Shown in pieces: positions 46,955-54,292 of a stretch of 64,000 nucleotides of DNA. Source of the DNA: Polynucleobacter sp. MWH-UH23A. Lineage in GTDB: Bacteria > Pseudomonadota > Gammaproteobacteria > Burkholderiales > Burkholderiaceae. The position numbers and the translations under genes were made by a program. Location: the NCBI RefSeq assembly GCF_040409805.1, contig NZ_CP099572.1, positions 2,003,171 through 2,067,170 of the forward strand. The letters are read 5' to 3'. The notes under the pieces were generated by a model. It was not told the origin of the DNA and did no database searches. It was given only the letters and a program-made list of their open reading frames with translations. The number at the start of each line of letters is the position of its first letter. Within the stretch, counting starts at the first letter, position 1.

Positions 46955-47638
46955 TTATTGTTCGCCCTTATTGCGAGATGTATCAATACCGAGAGCTTTC
47001 AACTTGCGATATAGGTGAGTTCTCTCTAGACCTGTGTATTCTGAAATCTTGGTCATACTGCCACCCATAATTTGCATTTGATGCTCAAAGTATGCTTTCT
47101 CAAACAAATCGCGAGCTTCTCTCAGAGGTAAATCAAAATAGGTCTTTGCAATTCCGCTGATATACTCGCCCTCAAGAGGTGCAGCCGCTGGCTCAGTAGC
47201 AGAAGGTTTTGTAGCTGTGCTAACTGACATTCCGGTAGCCAGCGTTTTTTCTTCTACTGGCTCAATGTGTTTTGGCGAGCTCTCTAGTGCCTTGCTTACT
47301 GTCTTTAATAGCTTTTGTAAGGCAATTGGCTTTTCTAAAAAGTTTAATGCGCCAATACGAGTTGCCTCTACAGCAGTATCAATCGTTGCATGGCCTGACA
47401 TCATCACCACGGGCATTGTCAGTTGACCTGTCTTAGACCACTCTTTAAGTAAAGTAATGCCGTCAGTGTCTGGCATCCAAATGTCTAACAAGACTAAATC
47501 GGGTCGCATCTGTTCGCGGATAGTGCGTGCCTGTATGGCACTCTCGGCGGCATACACAGTATGGCCCTCATCTGTGAGGATCTCATTGAGAAGCTCACGA
47601 ATTCCCATCTCATCATCAACAACCAAAATACTCGCCAT
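46955..47638 (-). CDS. Response regulator, NtrX-like but without AAA+ domain
   Basis: A 227-residue regulator: an N-terminal receiver domain with the acidic pocket (VVDDE), phospho-acceptor Asp52 in LLDIWMPD, Thr/Ser in MMSGHA and Lys in FLEKPI; a linker of about 60 residues; and a C-terminal Fis-type helix-turn-helix (TKISEYTGLERTHLYRKLKAL). NtrX proteins carry a sigma54 AAA+ domain between these parts; it is missing here, so sigma54 activation is unlikely. The start is 2 bases after the kinase stop, a cognate pair. Confidence 0.9.
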   Translation of the reverse strand: MASILVVDDEMGIRELLNEILTDEGHTVYAAESAIQARTIREQMRPDLVLLDIWMPDTDGITLLKEWSKTGQLTMPVVMMSGHATIDTAVEATRIGALNFLEKPIALQKLLKTVSKALESSPKHIEPVEEKTLATGMSVSTATKPSATEPAAAPLEGEYISGIAKTYFDLPLREARDLFEKAYFEHQMQIMGGSMTKISEYTGLERTHLYRKLKALGIDTSRNKGEQ

Positions 47639-47640
47639 AC

Positions 47641-49923
47641 TTAGGCAGCCTCTTTTGCTAAGTTCATAAACAAAATGGATACTTGCGCACCAACCACTTC
47701 TTCTCCCTGCATACGATTCCGAATCTCTATTTTGGCACCGTGATCATCAATAATCTTTTTAACTACAGCCAATCCTAAGCCTGTACCCTTAGTCTTTGTA
47801 GTAACGTAAGGTTCAAACGCTCTTGCCAATATCTTAGCTGGAAATCCAACGCCACTATCACTTATTGTTAAACGAACTGCATTTTGTGTGACGCCACTTT
47901 GCTCTCCATAAGATACCAACTCGGTTTTAACCTCCACCGGCTCAGCCTGCCTACTGCCCTCCAAAGTCGAGTCTTGCGCATTCTGGAGCAAGTTATGAAT
48001 AACTTGTCTGAGCTGTGTCGGATCTCCCATGATGCTAGGGCAACGGGTATCAAGATGTGTGCGTATTGGGCTTCCTTCATAAAGCCCTAATATTTCTGAG
48101 GTAAGCGTGTTGATAGAAACGGGCTTTAGTTGGGGACTTGGTGTTTTTGCAAAATCACGGAAATCATTGACCATCTCCTTCATCGCCTGTACCTGACTAA
48201 TAATAGTTTCAGTACTGCGATTGATCATCTCTTCTTGCTCAGAACTGAGTTTGCCGGCTAATTTATGTTGCAATCTTTCGGCCGAAAGTTGAATGGGGGT
48301 CAGTGGATTTTTAATCTCATGAGCCAAGCGTCGAGCAACCTCACTCCAAGCAATCGATCTTTGGGCGCTGACCACGTCTGTGATGTCATCAAACACCACC
48401 ATGCGAAGGTCTGCAGTTAATTGGGTGCCACGAACGAACAAAGTTACACCCAATTCATTTTCATATTCATTGCTTGTATGAAGCTGAATTTGCTTTTGCC
48501 AAATAGGTGCCGTTGTATTTTCTGGGCCACCTTCGGCAACAGCAAGCTTCATAGTAGCAAAGCCTTCTTTAATGGCTTCCTCAAAGTCAACGAGAGCGGG
48601 ATTGCTACTCAAAGGCTTTCCATCAAGCAAGGTTAGATCTTGGGCAAAGATTCTGTCAGCGCCCGCATTGCTAGAAACAACGTTGTAATTCCTGTCAAAA
48701 ATGCAAACACCCGCCGTAAGACTTCCCAATACCTTTTCCAAGAAGGCCTTGGACTCTTGCAAGGACGTGCGAGTGTCAGCCAATTGCTTGGTCATAACAT
48801 TAAATTGTCTGGTTAGCATTCCTAGTTCATCGCCGGTGTCCAGCTCTGGCTTAGGAGATAGATCGCCCTGTGCAACAGCTTGTGTACCTTTGAGCAGCAT
48901 TAATAATGGTCTAGCGAGCTGACGACCCAATAGCAAGGCCAAAGTGACGGCGACAAAAAGTGCAAAAAACAAAGTGAGCGTTAAGGTGCCCACAAACATC
49001 TTTCGCAAGCCAGCGCGCCCTAATGATTTCTCCTGATACTCGCTATAAGCAGATTCAACCGCATAAATATTTTTTGCTAGCGGCATTGGGATGTATCGCA
49101 CCAACTGTAAAAAATATTTATCTTCTGCGCCCTTGCTAAGCAAAGCTTTGTTTCGGATCACGGGAATGATTGCCCGCACACGATAACCCCGTTGACTACC
49201 GTCCATCTCCACCTGGTCTAAAAAGGTAATCCCTTTCTTTTTAAATGCCTCAGCGATGATGTCTGTACCTGGTGCAGGCAAATATTTTTTCGACTTTAAT
49301 TCGCTTGAAAATATTAAATTGCGCTGCATATTAAAGAGGCTAACCTCTTGAATACCAAATTGATTGCGGATCTTCATGACCATGGCGCCAACTTGCTCAG
49401 AGCTTGTACCCGATGGCACTTGAGCAATTTGTTCAGCAATAAAGTTACCTTCGCCAAGAATCTCTTCCTGCGCAACGCGTAAAGTGACGCGGCCCAACTC
49501 TAGGCCTGAATTCAAGGCTGACTCAACTTGCACGTCAAACCAAGTCTCAATACTTCGCGACACGAACTGAAGCGACACGCCATACAAAATTAAGCCCGGA
49601 ACAATCCCCACTAAGGCAAAAATCATGGCCAGCTTTGCAATGAGGCGCGTTCCAAAATGACCGCGATGCCAACGCACCGCAATCACAATGCCAAGTACCA
49701 AGATAACCAGAATTAAAGAGGCGCCAATAATTAAATTGGCTGCGTAGAGCCATATGAAGTAACGGTCAAAGAATTCGGTATTAGAGGAAGCAAGGGAGAG
49801 CAATACCAGCAACAAAAGAGCAAAAACACCAATAAGACCTATCGCTCCGGGTAGTATTTTTTTACGCCATAGCTTTGAATCAAAAAAGCTTGGCTGATGT
49901 GGTGCAAAAGATCCTCTCATCAC
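47641..49923 (-). CDS. NtrY-like sensor histidine kinase
   Basis: A 760-residue membrane sensor. Seen: two N-terminal helices (residues about 25-45 and 60-85), a third at 95-120, a periplasmic domain, another helix near 310-335, HAMP (RPLLMLLKGTQAVAQGDL), a PAS domain (about 385-500), the H-box HEIKNPLTPIQLSAERL, the N-box HNLLQNAQDST, and the G-boxes DSGVGFPAKIL and GTGLGLAVVKK. The arrangement matches NtrY, known to sense redox or nitrogen state. It ends next to the response regulator. Confidence 0.93.
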   Translation of the reverse strand: MMRGSFAPHQPSFFDSKLWRKKILPGAIGLIGVFALLLLVLLSLASSNTEFFDRYFIWLYAANLIIGASLILVILVLGIVIAVRWHRGHFGTRLIAKLAMIFALVGIVPGLILYGVSLQFVSRSIETWFDVQVESALNSGLELGRVTLRVAQEEILGEGNFIAEQIAQVPSGTSSEQVGAMVMKIRNQFGIQEVSLFNMQRNLIFSSELKSKKYLPAPGTDIIAEAFKKKGITFLDQVEMDGSQRGYRVRAIIPVIRNKALLSKGAEDKYFLQLVRYIPMPLAKNIYAVESAYSEYQEKSLGRAGLRKMFVGTLTLTLFFALFVAVTLALLLGRQLARPLLMLLKGTQAVAQGDLSPKPELDTGDELGMLTRQFNVMTKQLADTRTSLQESKAFLEKVLGSLTAGVCIFDRNYNVVSSNAGADRIFAQDLTLLDGKPLSSNPALVDFEEAIKEGFATMKLAVAEGGPENTTAPIWQKQIQLHTSNEYENELGVTLFVRGTQLTADLRMVVFDDITDVVSAQRSIAWSEVARRLAHEIKNPLTPIQLSAERLQHKLAGKLSSEQEEMINRSTETIISQVQAMKEMVNDFRDFAKTPSPQLKPVSINTLTSEILGLYEGSPIRTHLDTRCPSIMGDPTQLRQVIHNLLQNAQDSTLEGSRQAEPVEVKTELVSYGEQSGVTQNAVRLTISDSGVGFPAKILARAFEPYVTTKTKGTGLGLAVVKKIIDDHGAKIEIRNRMQGEEVVGAQVSILFMNLAKEAA

Positions 49924-50505
49924 CTATCGCTTAATTGGGCTTGTACTACTTGCTGAAAATGGAAAATGCAACCACTCGCTTGAAACATTCCACTCTCGAT
50001 TATTCAGCGCATTTACTTGAAATGGTTTTGGAAGCTTGCTTAAATCTAAACTCATTCGCAAGCCAACACTATAGGATTTACTAGGGTCAATTTGATTGCT
50101 ATCAATTACTCGCCAACCGCCAATACTTCCGACCGCCTGCAACGCCTCAGAAATTGTTCTAGCCGAAAATGTTAATCCTTCAGAAGCAATTCGATATTGC
50201 TGAGTTAAGGGCTGATATGACAGACGTGTTTGTCTTTGCGTGACTATAGCCTTCTCATCAAACCAATACCAACGAGATCGCACTAAATCAAAATCGGTTT
50301 GAAAATACAAAACTACGCCTTTTTGCACTGCATCTTCCAAACCTGGAGATAGTTCGATTTGGAAGGCGGCACTTAATACCCAATCGCTGTCCACCTTTTC
50401 TAATTCAAAGGATTTAATTTTGATGCCTTCAGCATTAACGGCTGTTGAGAACAGACTCAACGCCATCAAGCCGAAAAGGATGAATTGCTTAATTCTTTGG
50501 CTCAT
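49924..50505 (-). CDS. DUF4390 secreted protein
   Basis: A 193-residue protein with a signal peptide (residues 1-25, ending STAVNA before EGIKIK). The mature part is mostly beta (FELEKVDSDWVLSAAFQIEL, KGVVLYFQTDFDLVRSRWYWFDEKAI, YRIASEGLTFSARTI), the DUF4390 layout. Function unknown. It is 4 bases from rsmB and ends at the base before the kinase start, an order kept in many Burkholderiales, so a role in envelope sensing for the kinase is possible. Confidence 0.85.
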   Translation of the reverse strand: MSQRIKQFILFGLMALSLFSTAVNAEGIKIKSFELEKVDSDWVLSAAFQIELSPGLEDAVQKGVVLYFQTDFDLVRSRWYWFDEKAIVTQRQTRLSYQPLTQQYRIASEGLTFSARTISEALQAVGSIGGWRVIDSNQIDPSKSYSVGLRMSLDLSKLPKPFQVNALNNREWNVSSEWLHFPFSASSTSPIKR

Positions 50506-51806
50506 CGCCCATTTTTCTTAAACAAAGCATAGTAAAAACCGTCGTTTACCTCGGTGGGTAAAAGCTGTCCTGGAGCGTCTAATCGTAACGCATTGGCGTG
50601 CTGCTGCGCAAACCAAACCGCTTGGTCCTCTCCCTCTTCAGGAAATACCGAGCAAGTTACATACAAAAGCAAACCTTCAGGCTTTAGCATTTGCCATGCT
50701 TGGGTCAATATTTCGCGCTGCTTCTTTTGTAAAGCCGCAATATCAGACTGACGCCGTAAAAATGGAATATCTGGGTGTCTGGCTACTATGCCCGATGCAG
50801 AACATGGCGCATCTAACAAAATTTTGTCGAAAAGGATGCCATCCCACCATGAAGATTTAGATGCATCACCTTGAAGCACTTTTACTTTTTCAGACTGCAA
50901 TCGCAGTCGATCTAGATTGCCATTAATTTTCCCAATGCGCATTTCATCAATCTCGAGGGCTAGCATCTGGCAATCTGCGAGCTCCAATAGGTGGGCTGTT
51001 TTTCCACCAGGCGCAGAACAGGCATCTAATATCAAATCACTCGGATTGGGTATTAATAAACTTGCCGCCAATTGAGCGCCACTATCCTGCACAGAAACGG
51101 CGCCACTATAAAAACCTGGCAGATTAGAAACTGGCACAGGATTAGGAATCAATAGCGCGTTCGGCAATGCAAAACCCGCCAGAGATTCAATTGCAGATGA
51201 GGCAATACCAGCATCATCTAATAGCGATTGATACTGCTCTCGAGAATATTGTTTTTGGTTCACTCGCAAGATGAGCGGCGCACGCTTTGCTTGAGCAAAC
51301 AAAATAGATTGCCATTGCTTGGAATAGTTACGCTTGAGGTTTGCTCGCCACCAAGGAGGGACGAACATGGGAATAGGGTCGGGAGGATATTCCGAGGTTT
51401 GTGTTGCAAGGCTTACTTTGCGCAATACCGCATTTACCAAGCCTTTGGCATACACCGTCTTGTCATACTCTGCGCAAGCCCTAACCGACTGATCAACAAT
51501 CGTATGACTGGCATAACCTTTGCCCTCAGCATCTTCTTGGAGAAAAAGGGAAATGGCAACACTCAATAAATGAGCAACCTCAGGCGGGGGAGCTTTAGGA
51601 ATAAATTGCTTGATCAACTCCTGTGAGCGAACCCACTTGCGAAGCGCATTGAAGCTAAGGCTCTGCACAATCGGCCTTTCATGCGCATCTAGCTGATCTA
51701 ACACCTCTGTTAAAGATCTGCCATTCATGACCTCACCAATCGCCTGCGCTGAAATCGTAATTGCTTCAGACAAAGGGAGATTGAGCGGGGATTTTTGATC
51801 TTCCAA
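50502..51806 (-). CDS. rsmB: 16S rRNA m5C967 methyltransferase
   Basis: A 434-residue enzyme with an N-terminal NusB-like helical domain (residues about 1-140) and a C-terminal SAM-dependent methyltransferase. Seen: ILDACSAPGGKTAHLLEL (SAM loop), DAPCSASGIVARHPD with the first Cys, and LLYVTCSVFPEEGEDQ with the catalytic Cys of the TCS motif. It overlaps DUF4390 by 4 bases and lies 11 bases after fmt. Confidence 0.95.
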   Translation of the reverse strand: MEDQKSPLNLPLSEAITISAQAIGEVMNGRSLTEVLDQLDAHERPIVQSLSFNALRKWVRSQELIKQFIPKAPPPEVAHLLSVAISLFLQEDAEGKGYASHTIVDQSVRACAEYDKTVYAKGLVNAVLRKVSLATQTSEYPPDPIPMFVPPWWRANLKRNYSKQWQSILFAQAKRAPLILRVNQKQYSREQYQSLLDDAGIASSAIESLAGFALPNALLIPNPVPVSNLPGFYSGAVSVQDSGAQLAASLLIPNPSDLILDACSAPGGKTAHLLELADCQMLALEIDEMRIGKINGNLDRLRLQSEKVKVLQGDASKSSWWDGILFDKILLDAPCSASGIVARHPDIPFLRRQSDIAALQKKQREILTQAWQMLKPEGLLLYVTCSVFPEEGEDQAVWFAQQHANALRLDAPGQLLPTEVNDGFYYALFKKNGR

Positions 51807-51817
51807 GGGCGACTATC

Positions 51818-52828
51818 TTAAGGGGCGGAATTTTCTTTAACTTGAAAGCGCGGCATTTCACCGGCATTGCTCAAGCTCTGCAAACACAATTTCGCTGGAA
51901 TTCTTTTTCCGCCAGGTTTTTGCATTTCTAAAATTTCAATTACTCCTGTGCCGCACTTTATAAAAACACTCTCGTCGCCAAAGCCAAGAACTTGTCCCGC
52001 GCTAGCTCGTTCCCCGCTGGGCGCATTTCTGGGAATACGAGAATTCCATAGCTTGAGGCTTAAGCTACCAATCGAGCCAGTAGCCCCAGGAAAAGGATTA
52101 AATGCCCGGATTCGGGCATCGATTTTCTGCGCATCATTACCCCAGTCAATCTCTGCCTCATCTTTTGCTATCTTTTCAGCGTAAGTGATTCCTTGCGCTG
52201 ATTGTGGAATTCGAGGCAAGCTGCCAAGGGCTTCAAGTTGATGTAGCGTATTAACGATTAACTTCGCGCCCAATGCTGCTAGCCTATCGTGCAGAGTAGT
52301 GCTGGTTTCATTCGAAGCAATATCAAGCTCTTCAACCATTACGGTATCGCCAGTATCTAAGCCAGCATCCATCTGCATAATGCACACGCCCGTTTTAGCA
52401 TCACCATGCTCAATCGCGCGCTGAATTGGCGCAGCACCTCGCCATCGCGGCAAAAGCGAAGCATGGATATTAAAACTTCCAAATCTTTTGGGGCGCTCAG
52501 CAATATCCAAAATCTCTTGCGGCAATATCAAACCGTAAGCAACCACGACCATTGCATCAAACTCGATTTCAGAGAGTTGCCTATACGCATCCTCGGCCTG
52601 AATTTTTTTCTGGGGATCTGCAACGGTTCGCTTAAGAGTCTCAGGTTGCAAAACGGGAATATTTTTTTCTAAAGCGAATTGCTTTACTGGGCTTGCTTGA
52701 AAATGCATACCTCTACCGGCTCGACGATCAGGCTGCGTCAAAGCTAAAACAATTTCATGACCAGCTCCCTCAATCGCACGCATGGCTTGCGCCGCAAACT
52801 CGGGGGTGCCAGCAAAAACGATTTTCAT
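51818..52828 (-). CDS. fmt: Methionyl-tRNA formyltransferase
   Basis: A 336-residue enzyme that formylates initiator Met-tRNA with 10-formyl-THF. The ATG at 52828 gives the canonical MKIVFAGTPEFAAQAM; the open frame above it is not conserved. Seen: FNIHASLLPRWRGAAPIQRA with the catalytic His, MDAGLDTGD, and a C-terminal OB domain. It follows def by 7 bases, as usual. Confidence 0.97.
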   Translation of the reverse strand: MKIVFAGTPEFAAQAMRAIEGAGHEIVLALTQPDRRAGRGMHFQASPVKQFALEKNIPVLQPETLKRTVADPQKKIQAEDAYRQLSEIEFDAMVVVAYGLILPQEILDIAERPKRFGSFNIHASLLPRWRGAAPIQRAIEHGDAKTGVCIMQMDAGLDTGDTVMVEELDIASNETSTTLHDRLAALGAKLIVNTLHQLEALGSLPRIPQSAQGITYAEKIAKDEAEIDWGNDAQKIDARIRAFNPFPGATGSIGSLSLKLWNSRIPRNAPSGERASAGQVLGFGDESVFIKCGTGVIEILEMQKPGGKRIPAKLCLQSLSNAGEMPRFQVKENSAP

Positions 52829-52835
52829 TCGCTTA

Positions 52836-53351
52836 TTAGCGCTGACCAAGCAATTCTTTGCTGCGCTTTTTCATCTTTTGTGAAATGCGATTACGTTTCA
52901 ATAAAGATAGGTATTCAACAAATACTTTGCCTTGCAAATGATCTAGTTCGTGTTGCAAACAAACCGCCAACAATCCATCCGCATCAACTTCGAACTCTTT
53001 TCCGTCGATATCTAAAGCCTTTACCTTTACCTGCGCTGGACGCTCTACTTCATCATAAAATTCTGGCACTGAGAGGCAGCCTTCTCGCCAAGTTTTTTTC
53101 TCAGGGCTAGCCCAAACAATTTCAGGATTAATAAAAACCATCAATTCGTTCTGGTCATCAGAAACATCGATGACAACAATGCGCTCATGAATGTCAACCT
53201 GGGTTGCTGCTAGCCCGACACCCGGTGCCTCATACATCGTTTCAGCCATATCGGCCACTATCTTTTTAATGCGTGCATCTACCTTCGCCACGGGTTTGGC
53301 GACCTTGTGCAAACGCGGGTCAGGATAGCTAAGGACATTTAATAAAGCCAT
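52836..53351 (-). CDS. def: Peptide deformylase
   Basis: A 171-residue metalloprotease that removes the N-formyl group from new proteins. The ATG at 53351 gives [16 protein letters not shown]; the longer frame to 53456 is not conserved. Seen: the three PDF motifs [17 protein letters not shown] and the zinc-binding QHELDHLQG. First gene of the def-fmt-rsmB-DUF4390-kinase-regulator run, divergent from dprA. Confidence 0.97.
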   Translation of the reverse strand: MALLNVLSYPDPRLHKVAKPVAKVDARIKKIVADMAETMYEAPGVGLAATQVDIHERIVVIDVSDDQNELMVFINPEIVWASPEKKTWREGCLSVPEFYDEVERPAQVKVKALDIDGKEFEVDADGLLAVCLQHELDHLQGKVFVEYLSLLKRNRISQKMKKRSKELLGQR

Positions 53352-53446
53352 GTAGGAATTATCCAACAGAGCAATCCGTCTGTCCCAATTGCTTTCAATT
53401 CCCCAGTCTTCAAAATGATTAATCCAAATCTCAAACCAAAACCTAC

Positions 53447-54109
53447 ATGCACACACTGTTCCGAAAGGATAAAAACTATCCGCCCCGCTTAAATGATTTG
53501 TTTGACCCTCCCAATCCGCTATATATAAGTGGCGATTTAGGCTTATTAAAAATGCCTATGATTGCTATCGTTGGATCCCGCCAGGCCAGCGCACGCGGCC
53601 TTAGGAATGCCGCCATATTCGCGGATCAACTCGCTCATGCTGGCGCTTTAATCGTTTCAGGGCTAGCAAGAGGCATTGATGGCGCAGCTCATCAAGCCAC
53701 GCTAAGTGGGCCTGCCAAGCGCTTCACTGCAGCGGTGTGCGGAAACGGATTAGATGTTGTTTACCCCAAAGAGCATTGCGGGCTGGCAGCCAAAATTGGT
53801 CAACAAGGTTTATTAATTTCTGAATTGGCCCTCGGTACGGGGCCCAAACCCTTTCACTTTCCCAGACGAAATCGAATCATTGCGGCTTTAGCATTAGGGG
53901 TTGTTGTAATTGAGGCGGCCGAAAATTCAGGCTCATTGATAACAGCCAGAATTGCCGCAGACCTTGGCAGAGAGGTTTTTGCACTCCCAGGACCCGCGCA
54001 CGACCCGCTTTATGCAGGCTGCCACCAGCTAATCCAACAAGGCGCCAAGCTAGTCTGCAAGCCCAATGAGGTGCTAGAAGAGCTGGTTTTCCATAAAAAC
54101 CGCATCTAA
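53447..54109 (+). CDS. dprA: DprA (Smf), short form
   Basis: A 220-residue protein limited to the Rossmann-like core that loads RecA on incoming single-stranded DNA. Seen: [66 protein letters not shown] and [20 protein letters not shown]. Typical DprA has an N-terminal SAM-like domain and often a C-terminal winged helix and is about 350-380 residues. Neither is present here, and no ATG or GTG extends it. The core motifs are complete, so it may still act. Confidence 0.88.
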   Translation: MHTLFRKDKNYPPRLNDLFDPPNPLYISGDLGLLKMPMIAIVGSRQASARGLRNAAIFADQLAHAGALIVSGLARGIDGAAHQATLSGPAKRFTAAVCGNGLDVVYPKEHCGLAAKIGQQGLLISELALGTGPKPFHFPRRNRIIAALALGVVVIEAAENSGSLITARIAADLGREVFALPGPAHDPLYAGCHQLIQQGAKLVCKPNEVLEELVFHKNRI

Positions 54110-54129
54110 ACCCCTAAAAATGGGGTTTT
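54108..54129 (+). terminator. Terminator of dprA
   Basis: AAACCCC (54108-54114) and GGGGTTT (54122-54128) pair around TAAAAAT and are followed by more T. The stem starts inside the dprA stop codon. Confidence 0.7.
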
Positions 54130-54160
54130 CTCTGATCGGACACCCAAAAATGAGTGCTTT

Positions 54161-54191
54161 TTGGACTTTTCTAGATTTATCGGTTAATAAT
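54161..54191 (+). promoter_or_regulatory. Possible promoter of the topoisomerase III gene
   Basis: TTGGAC (54161-54166) is followed by TTAATAAT at 54184-54191, so a -10 of three to five matches fits 17-19 bases downstream. Two near repeats of AGGGGGTT follow within the leader. Weak call: the spacing is not ideal for the best -10. Confidence 0.35.
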
Positions 54192-54292
54192 AAAAAAGGG
54201 GGTTTAAAGGGGGTTAAGCCAAATTCAGGTTAAATTGGCACTCCTCATTACCCAGCAAAAACATCTATTTCAGCTCAAATTTAGGCAAACGC

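Noticed and set aside
54144-54166. CCAAAAA ... TTTTTGG inverted repeat ahead of topB
   Set aside because: Short and A/T-based, and it overlaps the possible -35 element; likely chance in an AT-rich leader.
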